Origin: Pirellulales bacterium
GTDB taxonomy: Bacteria; Planctomycetota; Planctomycetia; Pirellulales; JACPPG01
DNA length: 47,142 nt
NCBI GenBank assembly: GCA_036490175.1
Contig: DASXEJ010000021.1
Location: 1 to 47,142, forward strand
Direction of reading: 5' to 3'
Position 1 is the stretch's first letter, and every line of letters begins with the position of its first letter. Below are positions 27,081 to 35,539 of this stretch, one piece after another. Below the pieces are notes generated by a model. It worked only from the letters and a program-made list of their open reading frames with translations. It did not search any database and was not told the DNA's origin. The translations under genes and the position numbers were made by a program.

Positions 27081-27284
27081 ATGGCGTGCATGTCTCCGTT
27101 TAATGCGCGAGAATCGGTCCGCACTCCGGGCGTCGGAGAGATTCAACTAGCCTTCACGTACGGAGGCGAGCACCAAACAGAGCCTCCTTCGTTTCCCTCC
27201 CAGCAAGAATTCATGGCGGTTAAATCGCAAAAATTTGCTCCGTTTGCGTTTGGCCAAGAAATCGGCGCGGCCCGCTATTTCTGA
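27081..27284 (+). CDS. Possible small protein, unknown
   Basis: A 67-codon frame in the gap between two minus-strand genes. Its ATG at 27081 is preceded by AAGGAG with good spacing, one of the better ribosome-binding sites of the window. The translation (ending KSQKFAPFAFGQEIGAARYF) has no signal peptide, helix or recognised motif and is less Arg-rich than chance frames nearby. It may be a real small gene or a coincidence; no homologous family comes to mind. Confidence 0.35.
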   Translation: MACMSPFNARESVRTPGVGEIQLAFTYGGEHQTEPPSFPSQQEFMAVKSQKFAPFAFGQEIGAARYF

Positions 27285-27298
27285 AGTATGACGATCGC

Positions 27299-28501
27299 TT
27301 ACGAGCCCAAAGCCAACCCCCGACCGCGGCGTGGATAGAACAACAGCCCTAGCACCACAAGTAAAGGAAGGGCGAGTGTCGAAGGCTCGGGGATCGTCGC
27401 GCTCCAGGCTTGGAGTTGTCCTTGGGGATTGTATCCGTAGCCAACGACAGTTCGGCCATCGGCGGAGATCGCGGTCGGAACGTACAGATTCCACCCAGCG
27501 ACATTCGTGGCACCATGAGCGATCAGATAATCCTGCAACGGAAGCATGCCGGTATTCTGCGTCCAAAGGTACGCCTGATGGTTTAGATTGCTTGTGCCGA
27601 ATGTGTTCCACCCAACGACAATCGAGCCATCGCCAGAAACCGCCACAGCCTCGGTCGATGTATAGCCTGCCGGCAGCCCAAGGTTCGTGACCGTCCCATC
27701 CTTCCACATCAGCGAGGCGGAATTCCCGCCGTTCGTACCGCCATAGCCAACGACTGTCTGGCCGTCTGCTGACACTGCCAGGGCGACGGTTGAGTTTTCA
27801 CCTTGCGGGATTACCAGCGGTGTCATGATCCCGCCCCCCATCCCATCGGCGACCCAGCGGAACGCCTGATTGGAACTCGAGGCGGCGGATACGCCATGGC
27901 CGACGACTACGTTTCCGTCGGCCGACACTGCGGTGGCTTCGCTGAAGTTGATAAAACCACCAGGCAGAAATCCCAGGCCGGTCATTATGCCGTTTTGCCA
28001 GCGGAACGCCTCGGTATTCATGCTGGCGTCGAAGGCTTGACCGACAACGATCGAGCCGTCGAAAGAAATGCCAGCTGGAATTACTCCGTCATTCGTCGAC
28101 AGCTGACCGAGCGTTGACAGGTTGCCGCCCCTTAGCAACAGGTACTGTGCAGAGAGCGAGTCGCTAAACCCTTGACCAAGAATCGTCGAGCCATCGCCTG
28201 AAATACCTTTTGCGTACCCTATGAACCCATTATCGGGCAGGTTGGTGAGTGGCGTCATCACCCCATTGGTCCATACAACCCCTTCTTCAAAGTACGGCGA
28301 GAAAATCGATTGATTGGTTTGAGTGTAACCGACGATCATTGTCCCATTGGACGAAACGCCCATTGCGCCGCTCTGGCCATGAACGAATGGCAATCCCTGA
28401 AAACTATCGGCGAGCGTGATATTCGCTGTGACAATTCCAACAACACTCGTCGTCACCGCGATTAAACCATTCCGCAACGAATGCAGTTGCAACGCGAACA
28501 T
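27299..28501 (-). CDS. HAF-repeat protein with PEP-CTERM sorting signal
   Basis: A 400-residue secreted protein. An N-terminal signal peptide ends near TANITLADS (about 32). The body is a run of about seven HAF-type repeats, each with the pattern A-x-S-x-D-G-x-x-V-V-G-x (for example AVSADGNVVVGHG, AVSADGQTVVGYG, AVSGDGSIVVGW, AISADGRTVVGYG), probably forming a beta-propeller or solenoid. The C-terminus is a complete PEP-CTERM tail: IPEPSTLALPLLVVLGLLF followed by YPRRGRG. An exosortase should process the protein, which would then be released or anchored at the cell surface with exopolysaccharide. The exosortase gene is not in this window. The ATG at 28501 opens the signal peptide; the ribosome-binding site is weak. 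Confidence 0.9.
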   Translation of the reverse strand: MFALQLHSLRNGLIAVTTSVVGIVTANITLADSFQGLPFVHGQSGAMGVSSNGTMIVGYTQTNQSIFSPYFEEGVVWTNGVMTPLTNLPDNGFIGYAKGISGDGSTILGQGFSDSLSAQYLLLRGGNLSTLGQLSTNDGVIPAGISFDGSIVVGQAFDASMNTEAFRWQNGIMTGLGFLPGGFINFSEATAVSADGNVVVGHGVSAASSSNQAFRWVADGMGGGIMTPLVIPQGENSTVALAVSADGQTVVGYGGTNGGNSASLMWKDGTVTNLGLPAGYTSTEAVAVSGDGSIVVGWNTFGTSNLNHQAYLWTQNTGMLPLQDYLIAHGATNVAGWNLYVPTAISADGRTVVGYGYNPQGQLQAWSATIPEPSTLALPLLVVLGLLFYPRRGRGLALGS

Positions 28502-29212
28502 TATTGATGCCCTATTTTTTGTGCGATCAGTTTTTAGATGGCCCTCTCGCCGCGTGAAGCGAGCAGGCCAAGGCGCAGAGCAGTATCGCCGAAAAGCCGA
28601 GTATCACCGCTAAACACGGCAAACGACTGGGGTAAGCGTGTCGCGCCGCTTGACATCGCTTACAACCCCCCAAGGCGTCAGCGTTCGAAGGCGACCAGTA
28701 GCGTGCTCCGCAGCGCAGCGCGAGTGAGATAGAAGATGCGAAGCAACTGCCCGATTCTGGCCAGCAGCGACCATTCCAAGGTATCCGCCCCTGTACCGAA
28801 TCGCAATAAATTGTCGATTCCCCTACGAAATTGGTCCGCATGCGGCTGAGGTGCAACGTTCCTATGTTTCACATTTGACTGTAAGTGGCTGATGGCGTGG
28901 CCGTGCGAGTCGCCAACGGCTCGCGCAATTGCTGCTTACACAGGGGGCAGCGCCGGAGTGCTTAACTTTTGGCAAACAGAGAGCCGGCCGTCAGCTTTCG
29001 GCCATAACCCTTGATTCAGACGGCAGTTTCGGCATACTAGGGCCACGACAAGCCGTTTTTATGGCCGCCCCGGCACGCCGATTGCCTAAAGCTCGCGCAG
29101 CGGAAGGATTGTATCCGCGCTTCTGCGCCACGGATCGGCGAACGATTTCTGCTGTTCGCTTGGGCTAACGTCCTGTTAGGCGGTCGTCCCCAGCGTCAAG
29201 TTTCTGGAAGGG
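28502..29212. other. Intergenic region upstream of glutamine synthetase
   Basis: About 710 bases. A minus-strand frame ending at 28527 has a hydrophobic stretch (LPCLAVILGFSAILLCALACSL) near its end but no good start and no family match. The rest gives chance translations. Promoters for the PEP-CTERM gene (-) and glutamine synthetase (+) must lie here; I see no sigma54-type GG-N10-GC site that I would defend. Confidence 0.45.
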
Positions 29213-31480
29213 ATGAAATCAGTGAGTACCCACGTCCTCGGTGGCACTTCGACCAATGGAAATGGTTCGGCGGCGGCTGGCAACTCCCATGGAGCGCCTG
29301 CGCACGCGTCGGCACGTTCGGCCGCGATCTCGGCGGTGACGAACTGGCGCCCGAGCTCGCCCCCCCTGAGCTTTGCCGACACCGCTTCGCACGAGGTATT
29401 CGGCGCGAATGTTTTCAGCCGCTCAGTCATGAAAGAACGGCTGCCCAAGCCCGTCTTCAAGGCGCTCATCAAAACAATCGAGTTGGGGGCCAAGCTCGAT
29501 CCCTCGATTGCCGACGTCGTGGCCGCGGCCATGAAGGATTGGGCGATCTCGAAGGGAGCCACCCACTATGCTCACGTCTTTTACCCGCTGACCGGGCTGA
29601 CGGCCGAAAAGCACGACAGCTTTCTCTCGCTCGATAGCGAGGGGAACGCCTTGGCCGAGTTCAGTGGCAAGGCTCTGATTCAGGGCGAGCCCGACGGCTC
29701 TAGCTTTCCGACCGGCGGTATTCGCGCCACGTTCGAGGCGCGCGGCTACACGATCTGGGACGTAACGAGCCCGGCCTACATTTTGGAGAACCCCAACGGC
29801 ACCACGCTGTGCATTCCCACGGCGTTTGTCTCGTGGACCGGAGAAGCGCTCGACAAGAAGACCCCCGTACTGCGGTCGATGCAGGCCCTGAACAAGCAGG
29901 CTCATCGCATTCTCAAGCTGTTCGGCCACGACGACGGAGCCTTCGTGGCGTCGACAGCCGGTCCCGAGCAAGAGTACTTCTTGGTTGATCGCCACTTCTA
30001 TTTCGCGCGGCCCGACTTGTACACAGCAGGCCGCACGCTGTTCGGAGCCAAGCCACCGAAGGGGCAGGAATTCGAAGATCATTACTTCGGCGCCATCCCC
30101 GAGCGCGTGCTGGCCTTCATGTTGGAAGTCGAGCGCGATCTGAGCAAGCTCGGCGTGCCGGTGAAGACCCGTCATAACGAAGTGGCGCCGGGCCAATACG
30201 AGATCGCGCCGATCTTCGAATCGGCCAACCTGGCGACCGATCATCAACACCTGGTGATGATCACCCTGAAGCGCGTCGCCGAGAAATACGGCATGGCTTG
30301 CTTGACCCACGAAAAGCCCTTTGCCGGCGTCAACGGTTCGGGCAAGCACGTCAACTGGTCGCTGGGTAGTGCCTCGCAAGGCAACCTGCTCGATCCCGGC
30401 GACAACCCGCACACGAACGCCCAATTCCTGGTGTTCTGCGCGGCGGTCATTCGTGCCGTCAAGAAGTATCAAGGCTTGCTGCGGGCGGTCGTCGCCACGG
30501 CCGGCAACGATCACCGCCTAGGCGCCAACGAGGCTCCTCCGGCGATTATCTCGATCTTCCTGGGCGACCAACTGACCGACGTCTTCCAGCAGATCAAGGC
30601 GGGCGGTGCCAACAGTTCGATCGCCAAGGGAACGCTCACGGTCGGTGTCGACGTGTTGCCGCCATTGCCGAAGGATGCCGGCGACCGTAACCGTACCAGC
30701 CCGTTTGCCTTTACGGGCAACCGCTTCGAGTTCCGTGCGGTGGGATCGAATCAATCGATCGCCGGCCCGCTCGTTGCGATGAACACCATCATCTGTGAAT
30801 CGCTCGACTACTGTGCCACCAAGCTCGAGGCCGCCACGGCCGGCAAGCCCGACGCCCTGCACGGAGCTGTGCAGAAGTTGTTGACCGAGATCATCAACGA
30901 GTCGGAGTCGATCGTCTTCAACGGCGACGGCTACTCGGCCGCCTGGCACCAGGAAGCCGCCAAGCGAGGATTGAAGAATCTGAAGTCCTCGATCGACGCT
31001 CTTCCCGAGTTGAGCGATTCGGACGTGAAAGCCCTGTTTATCAAGTACGGGGTGCTATCCGAGCGCGAGTTGCAAAGCCGCTTGGACATCTACCTGGAAC
31101 AGTATTGCAAGACGGTCCGCGTCGAAGCGCTGCTCACGATTGAGATGTCCAAGACGTTGATCTTCCCGGCCGTCATTCGCTATCAGAACGAACTGGCATC
31201 GACCTGCGCCAACCTGAAGCTGGTCGGCTACGAGTTCGATACCGACACGCTGGACAAGATCACCGAGTTGGTGAAGTGCCTGCAGGACAGCACCTCGATG
31301 CTGGAAAAGGCCCTGGCCCATCACGGTGCCGCCAGCCTGGACGACGAGGCGCGTCACTTTTGCGAAGAAGTGCTGCCGGCCATGTCAGCCGTCCGCAAGT
31401 ACGCCGACGAACTGGAAGGCTGGGTAGCCGACGACCTGTGGCCGCTGCCGACCTACCAGGAAATGCTGTTTATCAAGTAG
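29213..31480 (+). CDS. glnN: Glutamine synthetase type III
   Basis: A 755-residue GSIII enzyme making glutamine from glutamate, ammonia and ATP. The size is diagnostic, since type I is about 470 residues and type II about 350. Motifs include [19 protein letters not shown] (GSIII N-terminus, about 63-81), [62 protein letters not shown] (catalytic loop and ATP contacts), [15 protein letters not shown] and [18 protein letters not shown]. The first 60 residues are a Ser/Ala/Gly-rich extension of unknown use. The ATG at 29213 has GGAAGG upstream. A PII gene lies at the window end; no direct link is shown. The gene appears to be alone and ends in a strong terminator. Confidence 0.96.
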   Translation: MKSVSTHVLGGTSTNGNGSAAAGNSHGAPAHASARSAAISAVTNWRPSSPPLSFADTASHEVFGANVFSRSVMKERLPKPVFKALIKTIELGAKLDPSIADVVAAAMKDWAISKGATHYAHVFYPLTGLTAEKHDSFLSLDSEGNALAEFSGKALIQGEPDGSSFPTGGIRATFEARGYTIWDVTSPAYILENPNGTTLCIPTAFVSWTGEALDKKTPVLRSMQALNKQAHRILKLFGHDDGAFVASTAGPEQEYFLVDRHFYFARPDLYTAGRTLFGAKPPKGQEFEDHYFGAIPERVLAFMLEVERDLSKLGVPVKTRHNEVAPGQYEIAPIFESANLATDHQHLVMITLKRVAEKYGMACLTHEKPFAGVNGSGKHVNWSLGSASQGNLLDPGDNPHTNAQFLVFCAAVIRAVKKYQGLLRAVVATAGNDHRLGANEAPPAIISIFLGDQLTDVFQQIKAGGANSSIAKGTLTVGVDVLPPLPKDAGDRNRTSPFAFTGNRFEFRAVGSNQSIAGPLVAMNTIICESLDYCATKLEAATAGKPDALHGAVQKLLTEIINESESIVFNGDGYSAAWHQEAAKRGLKNLKSSIDALPELSDSDVKALFIKYGVLSERELQSRLDIYLEQYCKTVRVEALLTIEMSKTLIFPAVIRYQNELASTCANLKLVGYEFDTDTLDKITELVKCLQDSTSMLEKALAHHGAASLDDEARHFCEEVLPAMSAVRKYADELEGWVADDLWPLPTYQEMLFIK

Positions 31481-31495
31481 TTCGAGCCTCGGATC

Positions 31496-31545
31496 GATCC
31501 CGTCGCGCGTATTGCGACTGCGCGCGACGGGATCGCCGTTTTTTT
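31496..31545 (+). terminator. Strong intrinsic terminator of glnN
   Basis: GATCCCGTCGCGCG (31496-31509) pairs perfectly with CGCGCGACGGGATC (31521-31534), a 14-base-pair stem, followed by GCCG and seven T residues (31539-31545). It lies 15 bases after the stop codon. Confidence 0.9.
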
Positions 31546-31780
31546 GGGCGTCTCAGCAGCGGGCCAATAGGACCTCGCAGCACCCGCGTCCAAGACAACT
31601 CCGCGGGGCGCGGGGAACTTAAAAAGTCTCGCGCCAACTGATGGACCTGCCTCGCTAATTGCCGAGAGCATGGCGTCTGCCCACGCCAATTCACGTTCCT
31701 CCTAGTGCGATGCCAGGTTTCTTTGCCGCCCGTTGAAGCGGGTCATCTGGCCGTTATGGCTCAATTTGGGCGAATTGCCG

Positions 31781-31831
31781 TTGACGGTTGCGCTTGTCCT
31801 GAACTAGAATCAGATTCTGTTTCTGGTTCTA
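31781..31831 (+). promoter_or_regulatory. TetR-gene promoter with overlapping operator
   Basis: TTGACG (31781-31786), an 18-base spacer and TAGAAT (31805-31810) form a promoter. The -10 box is also the start of an inverted repeat: TAGAATCAGA (31805-31814) and TCTGGTTCTA (31822-31831), nine of ten positions symmetric, 27 bases overall. An inner palindrome AGAATCAGATTCT (31806-31818) overlaps it. A repressor bound here would block RNA polymerase, as expected for TetR autoregulation. AGGAG (31834-31838) and the ATG follow directly. Confidence 0.7.
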
Positions 31832-31847
31832 CGAGGAGCCCCGAGTT

Positions 31848-32504
31848 ATGGCCGTCGCCGCCGAGCCGAACGTCAAATGGGCCCACCCACATACGCAAGC
31901 GCGCAGTGAAGAAACGCTCGGGCGGATACTGGATGCGACCGAGGCGCTGCTGACCCGGCACCCGTTCGAGGAAATCTCGATCGGCGATATCGTCCGCAAA
32001 AGCCGCTCGTCCGTGGGGGCGTTCTACGCCCGCTTTCCCGACAAGGACGCACTCTTGGGGTGCCTGTACGAGCGTTTCCGGCAAGAGCAGGCGGAATTGA
32101 CCGACGCGCTGTTCGATCCGCCGCGGTGGCAGAACCAGTCGCTCGCGGCGGTCCTGGCCACAGCGATTCCGTTTCTCGTTCAGTTGCATCGCGACCGGCA
32201 GGGACTCTTGCGGGCCTTCGCGGCCAAGGCCTGTAGCGACGAGCGCTTTCGCCAGGTCTGGAAACAAGCCCGCGACCATGCCGCCAAACGACTCAAGGAA
32301 TTGGTCGCCGCACGAACGGACGAGATCGCGCATCCTGATCCCGAATTGGCCGTCGAGGCGGGCCTGTCGATGGTGATGTGTACGGTCGAACTAAAATTGC
32401 AATTAGGTGAAATCGACGACCCAGCCATGGATGTGCTGGCGCAAGAACTGGTGCGAGCGCTCGTGGCTTATACGGGCATTCGTAACATGGCGGGCGTTCA
32501 GTAA
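31848..32504 (+). CDS. TetR/AcrR-family transcriptional regulator
   Basis: A 218-residue TetR-type repressor. The DNA-binding domain lies at about 22-70: ETLGRILDATEALLTRHPFE, then ISIGDIVRKSRSSVGAFYARFPDKDALL, the usual helix-turn-helix with the Y/F-x-x-F-x-x-K-x-x-L ending. The C-terminal part is all-helical and should bind a ligand and dimerise. The ATG at 31848 has AGGAG nine bases upstream. The palindrome overlapping its own -10 box argues for autoregulation. The next gene on the same strand, 110 bases downstream, encodes the redoxin-cytochrome-monooxygenase fusion and could be a co-regulated target. The ligand is unknown. Confidence 0.92.
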   Translation: MAVAAEPNVKWAHPHTQARSEETLGRILDATEALLTRHPFEEISIGDIVRKSRSSVGAFYARFPDKDALLGCLYERFRQEQAELTDALFDPPRWQNQSLAAVLATAIPFLVQLHRDRQGLLRAFAAKACSDERFRQVWKQARDHAAKRLKELVAARTDEIAHPDPELAVEAGLSMVMCTVELKLQLGEIDDPAMDVLAQELVRALVAYTGIRNMAGVQ

Positions 32505-32614
32505 ACGAAATAGGCGAGTGGTCTCGCAAACACGAAATGAGCAATTAGCGGGTTGCCCGCGCTGTCTTTTCTACTGTCAAAAAAACATCGGCCTCAGGCT
32601 ATTGGGACGTTGCG

Positions 32615-34414
32615 ATGATTGCCAACTTGCGTTTCCGTGGTGCGATGGTCTTGGTCATGCTCTCCTGTGCCTGGTGTTCGCCGGTCGCGTCAGGAGCCGA
32701 AGCGTCGGACGTGCTGCCGAAGTGCCTTGGCCAGAAATCGCCTGATTTTCGCCTGCCCGATGCCAGCGGCCAGGAACATGCACTAGCCGATCTGCAGGAC
32801 GCGCGCTTGGTTGTCGTGGCCTTCTTGGGCACCGAGTGTCCCCTGGCAAAACTGTACGGACCGCGCCTCGAACATTTAGCGGCTCAATACGCGGAACGTG
32901 GCGTACGTGTGCTGGGAATCGACGCCAACGTGCAAGACACCCCTGACGAGGTCGGGGCCTACGCACACGAGCATGGGATCACGTTTCCTCTGTTGGTCGA
33001 TCGCGGCAACATGATTGCCGACAAGCTGGGCGCCACCCGCACTCCCGAGGTGTTCCTGTTGGACGAAAAACGCGTCGTGCGCTATCAAGGACGCATCGAC
33101 GATCAATTCGGCATCGGCGTGCAAAAGGCCAAGCCCACACGGCAGGATCTAGCCACGGCCATCGACGAATTGCTGGCTGGCGGAAACGTGTCCCAGCCCG
33201 AGTTGCCGGCCCCAGGATGTTTTATTGGTCGCGTGACGCGTCCCGCGGCAGACGCCGAGATCACCTATTCGCGACAGATCGCGCGCATCTTCCAGCGGCA
33301 CTGCGTGGAATGCCATCGCGAGGGCGAGATTGGCCCGTTCGCCATGACGAGCTATGCCGAGGTAGTCGGCTGGGGCGAAACCATCCGCGAGGTCGTTGAC
33401 CAAGGACGCATGCCCCCCTGGTTCGCCGATCCCAAGCACGGGAAATTCGTCAACGATCAACGGCTCTCCGACGAAGAAAAACGGCAAATCACGCAGTGGG
33501 TCGCCTCGGGCTGTCCCGAGGGAGATCCTGCCGAGCAGCCTGCACCGCGCACGTTTGTCGACGGTTGGAACATTCCGCAGCCGGACGTGGTCTTCAAGAT
33601 GCGCGCCGAACCGTATCAGGTTCCGGCCGAAGGCGTCGTGGATTACCAGCACTACGTCATCGATCCGGGATTCACCGAAGACAAATGGTCGATTGCCAGC
33701 GAAGCCCGGCCGGGCAACCATTCCGTGGTCCATCACATACTGGTGTTTTTGCACCCGCCGGGCCAGCCGCTCGAGATTGGCCGCGGCTCGCTGCTGGCGG
33801 CGTATGCTCCCGGCTCGCCTCCACGGCAAGTCCAGAAAGGCATGGCGAAACGGATTCCGGCCGGGTCGAAAATCATCATGCAAGTTCACTACACGCCCAA
33901 CGGCCGCCCACAGCAGGATCTCAGCTCGCTGGGCCTGGTGCTGTGCGATGCCAAGGACGTGAAGCAGGAAGTCGAATCCGGTTGGGCCGTGAACTTTGCC
34001 ATCGCCATACCACCCGGCATGGCGAACTACAAATCTTTCTCGATGCACCGATTCGAGGATGACCGGCTGCTGTTGATCCTCACGCCGCACATGCATATGC
34101 GCGGCAAATCGTTCCGTTACGAAGCATGGTATCCCACCGGCAAGCGCGAGGTGCTGTTGGATGTTCCCCGCTGGGACTTCAACTGGCAAATCGACTACGT
34201 GCTGGCCGAGCCGAAGTTGATGCCCAAGGGGACGCAGTTACGCTGCTTCGCGACGTACGATAATTCGCCGTCGAACCCGGCGAATCCCGACCCCAACAAA
34301 TGGGTCTTCTTCGGCGAGCAGAGCTGGGACGAGATGATGATGGGTTGGTTCACCGCCGCCACATTACCCCCCAGCCCGCAGGCCGGCCCGACCGAAGTGA
34401 CCGGCGGACAATAA
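32615..34414 (+). CDS. Redoxin - cytochrome c - copper monooxygenase-like fusion protein
   Basis: A 599-residue exported protein with three parts. A signal peptide covers about 1-28. A peroxiredoxin/TlpA-like thioredoxin domain (about 38-190) has a single cysteine, Cys75, in FLGTECPLAK. A short cytochrome c-like segment holds one heme site, Cys230-x-x-Cys233-His234, with Met266 in RMPPWF as a possible axial ligand. The C-terminal half (about 310-580) resembles the copper type II ascorbate-dependent monooxygenases (PHM/DBH): His373-His374 in VVHHILVF, His425 in QVHYTPNG, His492 and His494 in TPHMHMRG, and a Met in DEMMMGWF match the His3 and His2Met copper sites. It could be a periplasmic oxidase or hydroxylase with built-in electron-transfer domains. 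The substrate is unknown. No strong ribosome-binding site precedes the ATG. Confidence 0.85.
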   Translation: MIANLRFRGAMVLVMLSCAWCSPVASGAEASDVLPKCLGQKSPDFRLPDASGQEHALADLQDARLVVVAFLGTECPLAKLYGPRLEHLAAQYAERGVRVLGIDANVQDTPDEVGAYAHEHGITFPLLVDRGNMIADKLGATRTPEVFLLDEKRVVRYQGRIDDQFGIGVQKAKPTRQDLATAIDELLAGGNVSQPELPAPGCFIGRVTRPAADAEITYSRQIARIFQRHCVECHREGEIGPFAMTSYAEVVGWGETIREVVDQGRMPPWFADPKHGKFVNDQRLSDEEKRQITQWVASGCPEGDPAEQPAPRTFVDGWNIPQPDVVFKMRAEPYQVPAEGVVDYQHYVIDPGFTEDKWSIASEARPGNHSVVHHILVFLHPPGQPLEIGRGSLLAAYAPGSPPRQVQKGMAKRIPAGSKIIMQVHYTPNGRPQQDLSSLGLVLCDAKDVKQEVESGWAVNFAIAIPPGMANYKSFSMHRFEDDRLLLILTPHMHMRGKSFRYEAWYPTGKREVLLDVPRWDFNWQIDYVLAEPKLMPKGTQLRCFATYDNSPSNPANPDPNKWVFFGEQSWDEMMMGWFTAATLPPSPQAGPTEVTGGQ

Positions 34415-34607
34415 TCGGGCGGCGGAACATGCAGACCACGGGTAGTGGCATGCCTGCCCCCTCTGCGCAATGCGCTATATAGATGGCCGATCTGGAAAGC
34501 GCGAACCTGGTGGATGGACCAGACCTCTTTGCACGAGCCGATCGCTACGTGCGTTGCTATAGGGGTGGACCGTGTGAAATCGTTTCTTGATCAAGCTGAG
34601 GGCTGGC

Positions 34608-35060
34608 ATGCAGATCCAAACCGTCACCGAGGCCAACTTTGCTGAAGTATTGCCGCTGGTGGCGGCCTATCAGCAGTTCTATCTCGCCGCGCCCGATGCC
34701 GAACGCAACCGCCGGCATTTCTCCCGATTTCTTACGGATCACTCGCAAGGAATCCTGTTCCTGGCCCGAGCCGACGATGGCGCCGCCGTCGGAATGGCGA
34801 CCTTGTACTTCACCAACTCCTCGGTGCGGGCTTGCGTGCAATGTTTGATGAACGATCTTTACGTGGCGCCGAGCGCGCGAGGGCAAGGGATCGGCCGGGC
34901 GCTGATCGAGCACTGTCGGCAGCATGCCCAGCAGCTTGGCTACGACGCGATTATCTGGACCACGGCAACATCGAATGCCACGGCGCAGCGGTTGTACGAC
35001 AGCCTAGGTGCCACCAGCAGCCAATGGCTGCACTATCGACTACCGTCGGTGGCTTCCTGA
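34608..35060 (+). CDS. GNAT-family N-acetyltransferase
   Basis: A 150-residue single-domain acetyltransferase. The core GNAT signature is CLMNDLYVAPSARGQGIGRALIEHC, where R-G-Q-G-I-G-R/A is the acetyl-CoA pyrophosphate loop, followed by IIWTTATSNATAQRLYDSLGA, the usual C-terminal helix and strand. FLARADDGAAVGMATLYF is the preceding beta-strand pair. The acceptor may be a small amine or a protein; nothing in the neighbourhood indicates which. The ATG at 34608 is chosen because GAGGG lies six to ten bases upstream; a TTG at 34587 is the only earlier option in frame. Confidence 0.92.
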   Translation: MQIQTVTEANFAEVLPLVAAYQQFYLAAPDAERNRRHFSRFLTDHSQGILFLARADDGAAVGMATLYFTNSSVRACVQCLMNDLYVAPSARGQGIGRALIEHCRQHAQQLGYDAIIWTTATSNATAQRLYDSLGATSSQWLHYRLPSVAS

Positions 35061-35298
35061 GCGAGCCTTCGATGGCGCCTCGCTTTCTCTTTTTGGTTGA
35101 AGAACGAACCAATCATGTTTGCGCGTTATTGATGCCCAGGCTTACGGTTTATACAGGGCATTTGCGCATTCGTGGGCCGGCCGGTCAGTACAATGCGGCT
35201 ACGATTTTTCGCCTGCTAGACGGCTAACAATCGGTCCGCACGTCACGCGGCGTCTTGTTCGTACCAGACGATCGAACCACACGGAGGGATTTGAAACG

Positions 35299-35496
35299 AT
35301 GCCCGCCTTCGTCGAGTTCCACCATAAAAATCGCAAGGTGATTCTGAACCTGGAACAGGTGTGCGTCATTGAGGAACGCGCGGACAGTCCCGACTTGTTG
35401 ATTCGCTGCTCGAATGCCGAAGATTATCTGGCGGTCGGCGCCGAGGGTGAAAAGGTGCGGGCCGCGCTCCGCGATTTCTGGTGTGCGACCAAATGA
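35299..35496 (+). CDS. Small conserved-looking protein, unknown function
   Basis: A 65-residue cytoplasmic protein (MPAFVEFHHKNRKVILNLEQ at its start), mostly beta-strand by pattern, with no signal peptide or transmembrane helix. GGAGGG ten to sixteen bases before the ATG at 35299 is a good ribosome-binding site and decides the start; the frame is open further upstream without coding character. The pattern V-x-F-x-x-K/N-x-x-V-x-L-N-L-E-Q-V resembles short planctomycete hypothetical proteins and single-domain beta-barrel folds, but I do not recognise the family. It ends 43 bases before the convergent EF-hand gene. Confidence 0.7.
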   Translation: MPAFVEFHHKNRKVILNLEQVCVIEERADSPDLLIRCSNAEDYLAVGAEGEKVRAALRDFWCATK

Positions 35497-35539
35497 ACGT
35501 CGCGGGGGTGTCGCTCGCCGGAGTGTCACACGCAGTGGG

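Noticed and set aside
28527-28856. Minus-strand frame ending in a hydrophobic stretch upstream of the PEP-CTERM gene
   Set aside because: No sensible start or ribosome-binding site and a Cys/Arg-rich N-terminal part; more likely chance.
29423-30514. 363-codon minus-strand frame inside glutamine synthetase
   Set aside because: Antisense frame produced by the codon bias of the GSIII gene, without recognisable domains.
33149-34189. 346-codon minus-strand frame inside the redoxin fusion gene
   Set aside because: Shadow frame; the plus-strand product has clear copper, heme and redoxin motifs.
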